A stretch of 64,000 nt of DNA, from positions 13,631,385 to 13,695,384 of the forward strand of contig CM067576.1 of NCBI GenBank assembly GCA_034336665.1, written 5' to 3'. Numbering within the stretch: position 1 is the stretch's first letter; every line of letters begins with the position of its first letter. The stretch comes from Luscinia megarhynchos (Eukaryota; Chordata; Aves; Passeriformes; Turdidae). A program made the translations under genes and the position numbers. Shown one piece after another: positions 36,701 through 51,400 of this stretch. The notes beneath the pieces were generated by a model. The model made no database searches and was not told the origin of the DNA. It saw nothing but the letters and a program-made list of their open reading frames with translations.

Positions 36701-39700
36701 CCTCTGCAACACCATATCTATCAATACCAGCACTCAGACACTAATTTTGTCAACAATAAAAGAGTGATCATAATCTTGCACCTGCATATAAAGAGCTTAT
36801 GGGCTTTTATTTGATAATGAGTTGCAGAGGTGGTGTGGAACTGCAAAAAATATCTCTCCAGGAGGGAGCTTAAGAATTGACATACCTGTAATCATAACTG
36901 GGGGAGATAGTGTTTTGTTTTTTTTTAAATCTGTGTGTGTGGGAAGGAAAGAAAATGAAACCTCAAGTGTAAGTACAAAACCTACTTAGATATTAATTCT
37001 GGGTCTTGATACCATGTGGACGAGACCAAAGATGTGAATTTTAATAACTACTCAGTTAACTTTAAAATATTTTGTGAAGTTCAATATTATTTACCATGTC
37101 GGGATCTTACAACAAGGAGATGAGGACTAGAGCTTGGCCTTAATCTTCTAGCAGCATAAAAATCGACATTTTAATTTTCTTAAGGCCAAGAAAAGGAAGA
37201 GGAAAAAAAACTTATCCTTTAAAATTTTGAACCTTTTTATTTAACCCTTGTGATTTTATTTTAAAATGTCCACATGAGTTATTTTCTTTAAAAGTAGTAA
37301 AAAGATTATATAAGATATAGTCAAGTATTTTTTGAGCCTATAGAAATTATTGAACTTAGGGTGAAAGCATAATCAAAGGACGGACATAAACAAGAATCTT
37401 GCTAGCAGGAATTGAGAATGTTGGGAATCATTCTTGATTCAATGAACCAGTGCACTAGAGAAAAAGAACAAAACAGAATCCTCTTCCTGTTTTATTTAAT
37501 TTCGCTTGTGAGGAAACACTCTTTCCTACAGAATTTTTCTTTCAAATCTTTCAGAAGCCTGCAGAAACTGTCCAACATCTTTCTGTTCTTTAGGAAAGAT
37601 TCGCAGGAGGGGGGATTTCCATGCTGGTTTCTTGGAGACTTGTTGTCTCTTTTAAACTAATCTGTTTGAAATGCCATTTTAAGAGATTGAGAAGCTTCCA
37701 AAAGAAATCTAAGGAAGATTCATATTAAGAATTATTAAGGTATGAAGCAAATGCTATGGGAAGAAAATGTTATGTGGCAGTTTGCAAAATAATTGGATCT
37801 TACAACATTGTGGAAAAAGGATTAGCTTTTAAATTCTCTAAAATACATGCACAAGCAAACAGCAGATGTTTCTTATATTATGAAAAGGACATTCTTTACA
37901 TACAGTTTAAAATATTCATCTGAGGCATAGTAATATATTATGTTTAAAGCTGTGGGGTTTAACTTTGAAATTTTTAAAAGGTTTTATAAAGATTTGAAAC
38001 CTTTAAAATATATTTATATTTTTTATAAATTAAAGTAATTGAAAGAACTAGTTCCAGGCAGCAAATGAAAACACAGCCATTTAGCTGACATTAAGTTATG
38101 AAAATATTACAATTTTTTGAATGCTGTCCCATGTGTTTGCTACAGATGGGTGCTTTGAGAAAAGATCACAGTGAATTTTTACATTGGAATTATCAAAGTA
38201 CCCCAAATAATCTCTTTTTACATGGAATCACATGGAAAAGAGGAGGGTAACAGATACAAGTTACTTCTGAGGAGATTCTGATTACACACAAGGAAAAAAC
38301 TTTTCCCAAGGAGGAAAACGAGCCTTTGGCATTCTCCCCAGGAAAGTGATAGATTCCCCAATATTGGACACATTCCACAGCTGGGCAGGGTGCAGGGCCA
38401 TCTTATCTATGCCTTGTTTTTACAGTGCTTTTGCCAAGAAAAGTGGAACCAGATTATCCCTGAGGTCCTCCTCCATCCTCCTATCCTGTCCATGCTGTCT
38501 AAATCACCTTTTAAACGTAAAGAATGCCACAAAGGACTTCCACTACAAGCATGAAAATTTAATTAGCAGATACAAAGGGAAAGGATATCCATAATGACTT
38601 TTTTTCCCCTCCTCCTTTAACCTAGAATAATCAAGGCTGTTAAAAAAAAATCACGACTAACAAATTTAAACCTAATCTTGTTTGTTTAGGGATTTTTTTT
38701 CCTAGTTTATATTGTGTGGAAGTTGGAGTGATTGACATTTACCCTCCAGATACAGCCAAACATCCAGACAATGCTTCAAAGAAAACCACTATAGACACTA
38801 ATTTTACCAAATGCTGACATAAAACCAACAGCTCAAAGCACATTACCCCATTTTCAGTGAGAATACATTTCAGTTGGTTCAAATATCAGTCAGAGAAAGA
38901 CCAATTTTTAAATACCTTTCAATATTTTTTCATCTAGTTTAGTGAGTATCTGTTTTTTCTTGCATCTCCATGTTTCAAGAAATTTATGAAACATTTGCTC
39001 TTTTAGTTTGGTTCCTACTTAGCTTATAGGAAGGAGAATTAGAGAGACCCACAGGTATTTAAAGTAGATTGAGAATGATATTCCCATTGTGAAAATTTTC
39101 ATTAGTTGTGTAATAAAATGAGAGCGAAAGAGGAGGGAGGGAGAGGTGACATCCTCACTAGGATGGTCTCTGTGCATTTCCAGCCAGCACAGGGGCTGCA
39201 GTGCTGAATTTCTGACCTCCCTGGGCTAATGAGGAGCTGGACCTGGGATCCAGGCTCTGGCACAGCCCACGAGCCTCTATGTGAGGTACTTTCTGAGTGA
39301 CTGAACCTTCCCTTTCAGTCCCAGAAACCCAAGTGTGTTGTAGATTAGCACAATTTACAAGCAGTGTGTGGAAATTTATTATGATAATTGTTGCTTTTAT
39401 TTTTTATTTCTCTGAACTCAAAGATAATTAATGCCAGTATGTGTCCTGGTGTCTGACTCCCTTAATTGGCCCTATGGTGCCTTGGGTTTGAAAATTCACT
39501 CACTTAAAGCCTTTTTTCCTTTTGACTTGTTTTCCTGGAGCTGTTCATTAGTGCCTAAAATATTTGATTACATTTAATTGTAATGTCTTCAATTCTGTGC
39601 ACCTGCTGCAATTTATGTAGTGGGAAAAAATAAGACCTACAGAAGCTAAAAAGTGACACGAAGAATTGAATGTTAAAAAGAATTCCCCTGCAAAGGGTAA

Positions 39701-42700
39701 TTGGGGTTAAATATGGAAACAAACCAAACATTCTCAGGTGGGGTTTCCTACCTGCTACAGTAACACCAAAAGGATTTATTGCATAATGGTTCCCTTTTCA
39801 GTGCTCACATCCAAAGGTTTCATCTCCATTTTAACGTTCCTAATTATTTTAAATCATATCTCTAGCGTGACAAAGTCCACGTGGTGTTGGTCCTGCAGAG
39901 CTGCAGCCCTGAGCCCCACTCCTACATGAAGATGTGTTGCTTTCCCACATCTTTCCCATCTTGCCATTGTCTTTTAACAAAAGATGTACATTTTGCTACC
40001 TTTTATTTTCCCATACAATTACTGAAATGGTTACAATTTTCCTGGCTGACACTTTAGTTTTAAAACACAACTTATACAGCATTTTGCAAATCAGTCAATA
40101 ATACTAACACAGATTAGCATCACTGAGTACTCAAATTCCCCTGACATCATTGGAGGAATAAGGGATAGAGCAAAAGAGAAAAATCTTGTCTATTTTTAAG
40201 AAGGAAATTACATCAGAAGGGATTTTTTTTTAATCTGTATCATGCTTTCTCATTTATCTGCAAGGGGGGTTGTAAACCTGCAGAATGGGTTCTAAAACAT
40301 ACATTTTTCAGAATAAAACTAATTAGATCAGTTTTAACTCTTCAATATTAGCATGATGTGAAAAATTCTTATTTCAGCACTGCAGAGGAGAAGCAAAGAA
40401 CAAAACTCTCACCTGCTGATGTCTATGATAGCTTACAGCACAGAGCTCACTGTTGTGACCCACAAAGTACTCTGCCAAGGGAATTCCACAATTCTTATGC
40501 AGTAGCATCCCACTGCTTTTATTTATTTCTCAGTTTGGCAAATATTACCTGGGGCATTTTAAAGGGATCCAGACAAATCAAGGTCAGAAATACATTTATC
40601 CCTGCCATCTCTTACTAAGTATGGCATAGACTGAAAAATACAAACACTGGTATCTCTGCTTTTAGAATAATATTAGTAATAGTAGTCACAAGCTGTAACA
40701 AACTGTCAGGGCTCCCAAGAATGTTACCACACAGTGAACATTTTATGTTAATGTCTACATTTCACTCTATTGGGGAAACCACAGAGCTGTCAACAAATAC
40801 TAGAAATTAATCTTACATTGAATCAGGAGACAGCAATACATTGATGAGAGATGTGATGACAAACACTCCTCTCTAGTCATTCCCAACAAGCCTTTAAACA
40901 AATGTTACAGCAAATGTGTGGCATATTTTTACCTCCATTCAAGAACTGCCCCTGACGTCAACAACAGAAGACTGCTCTAAACTGAGGGCATGGGACCAAC
41001 AGGGAGCAGGATGGTATTTTATTCTCTAAATTCAAGACAGATTTTCTGTCAAGACACTTGATTTATGTTTCCCTGACCGCCTGTGTAAAATGGAAATAGA
41101 TGATGCTTTTTGCCAGTTTTTAATCACAGCACATTTGGTACCCCCAGAAGCCACTGCTTTTGAACTTCTTACAACCACACTCTACCAGTCACACTGTAAA
41201 TTACAGGGTTTCTGAGATGAGAATATCAATTCAATGTCTTAAATCTTTTCCTGCAAACAAGCCTGAGTACTCACCTCAAAAGAGGTGATAGGATGCATTT
41301 AATGGATTAAGATCAGTCTCATTATATCTATTTTGGAACCTTGAGATTGTCTGACAATTATAGACAAAACGTGGCCACAGCTATAATGCCCAGTGGTTAT
41401 GGATGACATGGAACTGTGACAGCCTTGGTACATAAACAGGACCTCAAAGCAAAATGGCTGAAGTACATGAACAAGCAACATGCAACTCTTATTACTGCAA
41501 GTAAATATTTTCCATTTTAGACTTTAATATAACTTGATAAAGCAAAACCAATTAGGTTTTTGGTATTCAGATTCATTATTAAAATAATAAAAGGATGCAA
41601 AACTGTCTACAAAAGAACATTGGTTTCAAAAAAGCAAGTAAAACCAAGATATGCCGTGCAGTTGACAGTGAGGGAAAGAAAAACAAAACCAAAACACCCA
41701 AAACAGGAAAACCCACAAGTAAAATGTATTTTCCTCACGTGATAAAATCAAGCAAATGATAGCCAGACATGTCCATTTCACAGCCATTTCAGAAAAGACC
41801 AGGAGTTTCCAGCTTAATATTCATTCAGGACAAACCCCAGTCTGTGAAGCAGCACTTTTAGGCACTTGGTCCTGCATCAGCTCTTCAGATCTAACAGGGC
41901 TTTAAATATTTCTTTATAGAGAAAGTTGTGCTAATATTGTATCTGATACCACATTCAATATAAATACAGAATATCATCTCTGCCTGAGACTCTGCACTGC
42001 AGTCTTCTGTCTTAGCTATCGAGAGAATCTAAAGTTTATCAGATTTATCTTCGTGCTGCTGGGCTTGGAACTATTCCACAGTGATCCTTTTTCCTCTGCT
42101 CCCTGCTGCCACAGGGCCAGCAGACAGCAGGGCTGGCACTGGGTACAGCCCCACCCAGCCTCCACTTCTGCACATCTGTTTCGAGCACCTGAATAAAAAA
42201 CTGTGTCAGAGCAAAATGGACAACAAGAGTTTAAAGCTGAAATGTAAAAAAAAACAAAAAACCCTAAATGTTTCTTGCAGAGGCAAGGAGGAGAGTGAGA
42301 GCTGAGAAATGTCCAGCACATGGCTGTGTGGGTATGGCTGAAGCTGCATGTCAGGATGTCACAGAGGGGAGTACATTTACACACAAAAGACCTGCTCAGT
42401 ACTTGCAAACTACCTGGAATGTAGTAACAAGGTAACACAATGACCACTAGTAGCAAAGGTTTAAATATATATGCATTATCACAGCTAGCTAAAATCTTGG
42501 AGCTTTGCTATTCAAACTCTTCTATTAAGCTCATTGTGATGGCATCTTCTGCACAGCTCATTCTACAGAGCTCTCCTCCATGATGTTCTCATCTGAAATA
42601 TTCCACCCTCTACCCAGGGGCTCATACAGAGCTCATCTATCATAAAGGCTTAAATAAACATTCCTGTATATGGCCAAGAAAAGAAGGATAAATTCCATCC

Positions 42701-44385
42701 TGTAACTCTACCTTCAGGTTTTTCTGAGTTCTGAATACCAGCAAGAGTTTTCAGTTCTTATTTTTCTTGCTTCTCATGAAACTTTGGCAGAATCCACAAG
42801 CTCTTTGCAACTATCAGTGAATTATTGATTTTTCGGACCAAAGCCCTTCTAAAATATCCTAGTGCAATTTTATGAAATCAAACTTAACAAAAATCAAAAT
42901 AATTTCGAAGATGCTGTGATCTTGAATATTTAAAAGAGCATATGCACTACTTTAACACTAATATCCCTCTAGCATATAAAGGCATGATCAAGGATTAATG
43001 AGTTTTTTATTACAACTTCTGAGCTGTGAAAAAATATTCTTACTAACATTTCAAAGTGAATACAGAACCCAGTAATCTTCTTTTGTGTGCATTATGAATA
43101 TTTAGAGATGCAGAACAAAAGTCTTTCTTACATGGAAAAACCTGAAGACTGTTAGAGTCCTCCCCTTGAAAGCTCAAGCACAAAACTTTAGGAAGAAAGG
43201 AATAAACATAGTCCAAAAACAATCCATGACTGATCTAATTATGAAATGTCTCTATGCATTCTGTTCTTTCCAGGTAAATCAGACAGATCCTTCTGTTGTT
43301 TTATTTATTCCAAGTATTAAAATAATTAAAGAGGAAGGTGCAGGAGACACAGAGCGGTGAATGTCAAGAACACTTGATGCAACACCCTGATGATGAATGT
43401 TCCAGCATACTCAAAGGAATCAAGTTTCTCTAGAGATTGTTTGAATGAAAATAATGTAATTGCACAAATATCATAAGCTGAGTGCGTGTGTGTGCACAAG
43501 AAAGAAAAGGAGAGAGACGGGTGGCAGTCATCTCTCTTGTAGTTGGTGGCGTGTGGTGAATAATTGATCATTCCTTCCTTCCCTCTGATGAGTTCACTAA
43601 TTCTCTCAGTGCCACACTCCTGCAAGTGTCACGATCACTATTAAACCAGCAGAGGAACCCAACAAGCCCCTGAGAATACCTACTGTCTGGGATGCCTTTT
43701 AAAGCACCAGCTGAAAAATTAAATGTGAAAAGCAAGAAGATGATTCCCAAGTCTCCTTCACCTTTGCTGTGTGCTCTAATGCTGTACTCTGATAGGCACT
43801 GTGCCACAGCCCAACACTGAATTTATGGCGCCTGCAATTTGTAATAAAAGAAGGGAAAGTAGATAGAGTCATTTAGTTTGTTGAAAAAAATGGCATTAAC
43901 TGCTTATTTTATATGCAGTCAATTAACAGCACAATTTACAGACTTAAAAACGATTTGTGAGTTAATTTGCACTTTTGAAAACGATGGGCATATAACAGCC
44001 AAAAGTATTCAGTATGATTTCAGACTGAATAAATTCCCTTATGACATAATGAATTAAGGACATTGCTCATTTCAAAACCCGAAGACAAAGCTGCCTTGTG
44101 CTTTAGTCTGTGGTTACAGATATTGCAGAAGATAGGATTTTTCTCAGGTTTCAGTGAGCCATAGAAACTATTCAAAGGTAAATTATTTTTCCTATATTCA
44201 GTAAGATGCTCACTGCCTTATTTTTCAGATTGTTAAGGAATATAAGAGCTCAGATGGACAAAGCTGTGGGTACACATCTGAGTCACCTAATAGGATTCCT
44301 GTATGAGTAAGGGCAGATTTGCCTCAAAACACTTCAGTAAATAAAACACTCCCAGCAACAATAGCACAAACTTTTTTTTTTACAA
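33757..44385. other. Unannotated A+T-rich interval
   Basis: No gene or mobile element is recognisable over about 10.6 kb. It contains the A/C-rich island at 35740-35813 followed closely by a (TTG)n run near 35852-35866. More G+C-rich pockets lie at about 36320-36640, 39130-39310 and 42080-42360. Open frames there reach 146 codons (42016-42456, minus) without any domain I can identify. Confidence 0.45.
35740..35813. repeat. A/C-rich, T-poor low-complexity island
   Basis: A-runs with interspersed C (aaaaaaccaaaaaaaaaacc, then ccaaccaaccctac) occupy about 74 bases with a single T. It is similar in character to the islands at 6.1, 7.9, 13.5 and 15.45 kb. Confidence 0.65.
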
Positions 44386-44430
44386 TATCAGCTCCTCACA
44401 TAGGCTCACAGTATCAGCTCCTCACATAGG
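44386..44430. repeat. 26-bp tandem duplication, two copies
   Basis: The 19-base string tatcagctcctcacatagg occurs at 44386-44404 and again at 44412-44430, identical in both, with ctcacag between them. This gives a 26-bp period. The perfect identity marks a recent local duplication. Confidence 0.85.
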
Positions 44431-45308
44431 AGGCAAGAAAGATATTTTACCAATAATGTGGCAACTAAAAGCTCTAGTACTGCTAGGTAGGTATCCAATT
44501 CTGTTAGAGAAGTTCTTCAAATACAGAAAGAAACAAAATGAAACCAGATAAATCAGGAAAATCAAACCCAGAACTGGGTTGACAAACAGCAATATGGGAA
44601 ACCACCTGTACAAAAAATAAGCAAAGCTGAGCAGAACAATGACGGTAAAAAATTGTGTAGCATGTGTACAGTCCATGTGCAGAAAGAAAAATATGCCAGA
44701 TTTTCAGTGAAAGGCATTCACCTACCAGTCTGTCAAAACAGAGAAACATTATCCCCTAATATAAAGCATGGCAGGTTACTTTGTCAGAAAAAACCCCAAA
44801 TATGGTACTGCTGAGTTTATTACTGTTCAACATCATCCCCTTCTTGTTGCTATGAATGATGCCCATGGAAGGTTTATGACATCTAGTAGAGAAACCACGA
44901 GGCACAAACCAAAGTGCTGTCTGGGCACTCACAGAAATGATGGAACAATATATTTTGAACATGCACTTGGACTCCATGAAGCCACATTCACATGCCAAAG
45001 CAAAAGGCTTCCATTTATGCTGACTGTACATGGACAATTCCTGCTTTGCAGCTCCAGTGGGTGAGGAGCACGTCCCCAGTCTGTTACCCTGGCTGAGGGG
45101 CCATGGGACAGCCTGCCATGGCCTGTCTGTACCTCCTGCTCCAGCAGCAATGCTCAGCATGCTCAGCACACAGGGACACACACAGACATTGCTCTGGCAG
45201 GAGAAGACCACAAGAACTGAATTCCACGGAGAAGACTGCACTTTTCTGACATGCAAAGACAAATAAACAGTAGGGCAGAACATAAATGTGTCACAAGCTT
45301 CCTTCCAG
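44431..45308. other. Unannotated interval with the longest open frame
   Basis: A 211-codon minus-strand frame (44756-45391) is the longest in the window and overlaps the next interval. Its product lacks a recognisable domain. Overlapping open frames on the plus strand (44768-45064 and 45030-45266) show the stretch is simply poor in stop codons. I see no transposon signature. Confidence 0.35.
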
Positions 45309-45409
45309 TCTATCATCTCCACCATTTTGATACAAACCCTGAAAAAGAAATTTGTGTAGAGACCCAACCCTGGCCTGCTGTCTATAGCCACCTGTGGGAC
45401 AGGGTACAG
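45309..45409 (+). other. Weak candidate spliced exon, plus strand
   Basis: A 101-nt interval follows acaagcttccttccag and ends in gggtacag before gtaggt, a near-consensus donor. One plus-strand frame is open through it. The acceptor tract is only moderately pyrimidine-rich and the encoded residues show no motif. On present evidence it is as likely to be a chance pairing of splice signals as a real exon. Confidence 0.15.
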
Positions 45410-48400
45410 GTAGGTAACCTAAATCCCAAGCCATCATTTCGGTGACCCTTGGACATCTTCCTCTAAACAGGTTTCTGCATTAGAGGCCAGGTGGCAAGGC
45501 TCTGCAGGCTGCTGTAGTTTCATCCTACTGACTACAGGAATCCTTCATCCTTAACATGAGGATTAATCAAGGGAGTTATCCTCATGTTCTTTGCATCTTA
45601 CTGGAAATTCCAGGTTCAGTTTAGAAAAACAAACCATTTGCATGCTGATGTTTTGCATAAAAGCATGTTAACTGAAAAGTAGATATGCAGAGATCATTTT
45701 AACTGAAAGTAATTGCTATGTAACCAAACTTTCTTTGATGTTGCTCACCACAGAATTTTCAGTCAATGTACAGCACTGGAAATTATGATGTTTATTAATA
45801 ATGTGGCTGAATAAAGGTTAAAAAGAAATGTTTTTCTGTCTCTAAACATTTTTGACATATCAAACACTTCATCTTGAATTCAGTGAAGAAATAAGAAAAT
45901 TAAAAAATAAAAATTAAAATTGTGTGAGTGATTCAGAAAACTTAATTTCTGTCTCAAAATTCATCATCTGTAATACTACAGATTATCTTAATTTAATACA
46001 AAGTTGCTTCCACCAGAATAAAGAAGTATTTTAATTAAAAATATTCAAAAGGGATATTCCTACATATTTCAATTTATTTTTCTAAAATACAAACCATGAA
46101 AGCTTATACTTTCCTACAAATACTACTTTTGATTTCCCTTCCTGCTCCACTGCAGTAAATCTAGCTCCAAGTATCACAAGTTTCTAGAGAAGCAGATGTT
46201 GTACATGAGAACTGTAATTTCTTGGAGATATTGTTCCTCCATTCTAAAGGAGGACATCAAATAAATCCATTTGCTCATGCTTTTAATGCTATTAGGTAAA
46301 ACAGCCACAAGAATTTCAGATTATTTAGGTACATTAAGCTCAAGGACACAGGCAAGGCAAACAAGCACAGACTGAACTAAAACCCTAACAAAATCCCAAC
46401 ACCCCCAAAACTTATCATGGCAGTAAGAGCACAAGACACACTCAGAAAAGTAGATTCTCAATAGGAAATAATCTAAGAGTGAAAGAAATCTTGTTTTCTT
46501 AGGAGTAATGCAGAGTGGATATAGTATTCCTCACAGAATGGCAAGGCTTATGTTAAAGCTTATTTCCCCAATCTTAGCAAATGAAAACTGGAAATGTATA
46601 AATATTAAAACCAACTTATGGCAGTTTCTACACAATAAAACACTTCCACAGAAGTTTTTCCTTGCATTTGTCACCTTTATAGCTACAAAACCCTGGTTAT
46701 GACATGCACACACTAAATGTCTAACCTGGGAAACAGGCTCATTTTTTGAAAGACTTCCTTCAAAAATATGTTTAGGAAAAAAACCAAACTCAACCAAACT
46801 AAAGACCCCACAAAGTGTACCCTGGTCTGAAGAACTGGATATAGAGACTAACTTTGCCAATCTTGATTTTTAAAGAGGGCAGAGAACATCCTCAAATTCT
46901 TTAACTAAAAACATACAAATAAAACCTGACAGACTGGATAGTTTTACAGTAATAACAGCTATAATGAAAACAATTTAGTGTATTTATTTTTTTAGGGAAT
47001 CACTGTTTGGAGAAAGAGAGCGGGTAGCATATTTACACAACCTGATTCACAATTATTTCATTATGACTCTTTTGCTTTCCCACAGGACCCTGTAAAAGGA
47101 GGAGACTCATTTGCTCTGCATATCCTGCAGTAAGTGAACTTGAATACTGCCATTTATATTTATTGGCTGATCATTTTAAAAGCTTACAGCAAACAAAGAA
47201 ACAAATGCATGATTTACAGTACAATTTTAAAGGCCATGAAAATAGAAAACAGGAAACAGAAACTCCTACTGGATGAAGAAATTTCCTTCCTCTCCCTCTG
47301 CCCTGTCAGGAGTGATAAAGAGGAATCCCAGATGAAGAACTGAGTTAATTTTTTTCTAGGAATTTCATTACAAGTGTCTATGCATACTGTTGTGTATTTT
47401 GAGGCAACATATTTTTAAAAAAGAGTTAATCCCACTAATTAGTCATAAGCAGGCCAAACAAGCATTCCTTCAGTCAAGTGTTACAAAATTAACCTAAATT
47501 TAAAAATAATTATTTGAAACAAAGGTCCTTACCTTTCAGATACATTTTGTTTCATTTCTGATCACATGGCCAGATCCTCAACAACTCCATGACTACATAA
47601 CTTCAGCTACTTGCACTCACAATTTATTTAATGTATTTCTCTGGAGCATACAGTGGAATAAAAAAACCCAAACCCTTAAGAGAGACTTTTCCCCCCACCC
47701 CATTAGAGGTTGAGTTCTGAACAACCTTCTTACATTAAGTCATCATTTAACGAAGGAATCCAAAATGAGCTGTAATGCCCAAAGAGCAGTAGTGTGTAGT
47801 TGCTTTTGTGAAATATCTTGCATGGGCTCTTAGGGTTCAGACTCTCCCCACTCTGCCAGACACTTTTCTTGCTTAAAATGCAAACCCTGGGGCACAGCTC
47901 TCCCACAGGGATTCCTGCATCGCTAACTCAGCTGCTGTAGCTTCCACTTCCATAGAATTTTGCTACTTTTTTAATAGGTTGGAAAATGTGTTGAGGGCTT
48001 GTACATATATTAATATGTTCCCCAACACCATGTTTAAAAATGCATAAGTGATCAGATGAAAGAAAACCTGCAATTTATCTACTTGTATCAATATTATATC
48101 CCACAGGATATTTTTTCTCTGATTCCAGCTGAACTGCTATACTCTTAATTTCAATACACATTCTATCTGGAATATACCTCAAAATTTCAGTTCTTCCTTG
48201 AGTCCCTTTCCACTTCCTTGAAGAAACAGCTGATGCTCTGATAGTCTAGGTAGCATATGTTGTCCTTGATGGATTAATCCAGAGTTCTTTGATTTAGTGA
48301 ACGGGGAAAAGTCCACACAACTCCCTCCTTGGCAATATAAACTCTCTCTAGGCAAAGCAAAGCTACTCCGTTGATGAGATACTTTTTTACCACTTTATAT

Positions 48401-51400
48401 TCTACTGAAAAAATTAACATAAACATGTCAATCATATCAAGTGGATGTAATTTGTCACTTTTTTAAATCAAAGCTGTATATAACTATTTTAAATTATTTT
48501 TGATCAAAATTGCATATAACTATAATCAATGGCTAAGAGAGTCACTGAAGATTTAGATAACTACAAGGCCATTGCACTTATTTTAAACACCACTTTTTTT
48601 TTCCTAGACGTTGTATATTATTAAGATTCCAATTATATAATAATTATTAAACATTAAAGAGTGCTTAGACTTCTCATACTATATCAGTAAAACGTTATCA
48701 CTTAAGCTGTCACACCTGGCTCACTGCAAATTAGTACTCTTAAATCTTTCTACTCTAGAGTATATAATTTTAAAAGGTCAATTACTTCCCTAAAGAGTTT
48801 TCATCATTTGTTTTGTATTTTCAGAGAGTTTCTAAGCCTCACTGCTTGTTTTTCTCTACACTTATCAGTAGCACTTAAGTTCTTCACTAATCAGCAGTGC
48901 ACACATCCTCAAGCTATAGAAACCAATATGAGGTATAATTTCCATAACCATCAAGTCCAGGTTCACTGGTTCATTGTCCCTCATTTCAGGCCAATGGGAT
49001 TTGTGGCACTATTTCACTTAGGTTCCACTAAAAATTCTACCCATGTCCTACAGGAGCCTTTGCTATTTGCTCTTTAAAATAGCATTTCTGTATTCCATTT
49101 TTTTTCTGTTCTGCTCCACAAAAATCCACTCCAAACAGATCAATGCTATGTGACCACATGGAGATAGATCTATCAGCAGGATTTCCAGGACAACATGGAA
49201 GCTTAGGTTATCAAGCAACAAATGAACAGATGGTCCTGTCATTCCTTATTTCAGAAAAGGTGATTGCAGTGATAACATCTGCTAATAAGCCTTTCTTGAG
49301 TATCCTTTAGAAAGTCAGCAAGCAATGGTGTTAGAAATGAAAGATCAAATTGGGTCAGACATGCTCTTCTCAAGGTGCACTGTAGCTTTCATAAAGGTAA
49401 TAGCAAAATGGATTGAATGTTCACTCCACATCAGCTGCTCTGAAAGGACTGAAAGCATGTGAAGGATGCAGCACACAAGATGTATGGCTTAGAAGAAGAG
49501 AAGTACCTCTCCTATGTAGAATGCTCATCAGCATGGAAATGTCCCAGAGTTAATTGCTTTGTGTTGTCCCAGCTTTTTAATTTTTTGAGTCTTTAGGCCA
49601 AGTTTAAAATATCTTTTCTACTGCTGGAACGACTGAAAGTCTTTAAAGGAGAGAGAGAGAGAAACCTGAACTCCAAATTTCTCCATAAATGTATTACACA
49701 ATAAGGTATTTTAATTATTGTGCTGACTATTATAAAACAACAGTCTATATAATATTACAAAAAGCAGGTGAAATGGAAAAAAAAGTATTTGAAAACAATT
49801 AGCGTTCATTTAAAATTTAGCTTATCAGTGATTATTTAATAGACTTCTCATCTTTGCATATTATGATGCAATCAGACTTTCAAGGTCAACTACCAGATGA
49901 GTATGATTTTCAAAACTCCCAGATATTAATTTCCATAGGCATCTATGTACTTGCATAGTTAGATAGGCAATTAATACTTTTTAATAGAAAGAGTTTTGGG
50001 ATAATTTTAAATATTTAGTTATCTACAAAACCCCACAATTCTTCACTGTCCATTATCTATGGCGAAACACTGTAAATTAATAAATTAGATAGTGGTTTGA
50101 TTTTGAGGTCTTTTTATCTGTTTGGTGGTTATTTTGTGTTTTTGGGTGTTGTTGTTGTTATCTTACTTTTTTCATTATTCAAATAAGATGAGGGTTAGCT
50201 GTAATATCCTCCATTTATTCTCCCATCCAGAAGACAAGCCCTAATTGTATATCATCTCTTCAGCAGGACTCATATTTCAGGACAGCTGGGCCTTTGTAAT
50301 CAGGTTACCCTCTGCTGCTCACAGAAAGAGTCAAAGAATTACCATTAAGATAACAATTGACTAGAGTTCATTTGAAATTTCTGACAATCTTCCACATAAA
50401 GAACACTGAAAGAGGCTCTGCTCAGCATTTTCATACAGATCTTCTACAATGAATACTTTCTAATACAGGTTTTTGTAAAGCCAGGATTAGTGTTTGAGCT
50501 CATTTTGCAGTAAAAGCTGAACAAACATATGAGGTACTGCTGGCCTAAAGGTCCTCATATTAGCCATGTTCCTCAATTTCAAACTGAGACGTTTCCCACA
50601 AAAACCCATCTGTCTCTGGTTTCTGGAGCTGCTCAGTTTATGTCAAATAACAAATCTGAGGATGAATTACCAAAGAAAGATTTATTAATATTACCAGCAC
50701 CAGCTATCCAATGTATCTCCTTACCAGCTCTGGGGAGAATAAGATGACACTCACTCAGACTGTGATGAGCAAAGACAATAAAAACTGCACCCTGTTTCCA
50801 GCTGTGGCTTACATTTCTCCAAATGTGTTCTCCTTGTTTATGATAAAGAGATACTAGAGAAAAATTGCCAATGGGTGAACATGCTTAGCAGCACTGTTTA
50901 CAGTAAATTCAGCTGGTGACTTTGGAGAAGCCATCCCAATTCTTCCCAGCTGAAGCCAAACACCATATCCTCTGATCAGATTAAAATGAGGACAATGATG
51001 CATTTTAACCAAGACAGATCAGGGATACCACTACTGCTCTATGCCAGTACACCCTTACCATCTGAAAAGGCTTCTTGTATAATGTCTACCATAACCAACT
51101 GCTTTTATTGTTTAATTGTTCTCAGCATGTCAGCATTCAATTTTATTTTACAGCTAATTGCTCTTATTATACGGGTGAGGAACCAGTGGTGAATTTCAGG
51201 GTTTTTTTGTTGTTTGTTTCATTATTAGGATGTCATTCACATTCTACCCAACCTTTTGTTCTGCTTATGTGGTATGGCAGAGAGAAGGCTAATACAGTTA
51301 TTTCTTCTAAAGTATTTTAAATACAATGGGATGAATTACAAGCTTAATTTTGTTTAGTTACCACAACTTGTGGAGGGCAGGATAGAAGGCTGCTGAGCTT

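Noticed and set aside
42016..42456. 146-codon minus-strand frame
   Set aside because: Cysteine-rich by composition only. It shows no ordered motif or family, and a plus-strand frame overlaps it.
44756..45391. Longest open frame in the window, 211 codons, minus strand
   Set aside because: No domain, no homology I recognise, overlapping open frames on the other strand, and no convincing transcript signals. Stop-poor composition explains it.
46530..46560. tcacagaatggcaaggc resembling a reverse CR1 3' end
   Set aside because: Only about ten bases match; no further CR1 blocks follow on either side.
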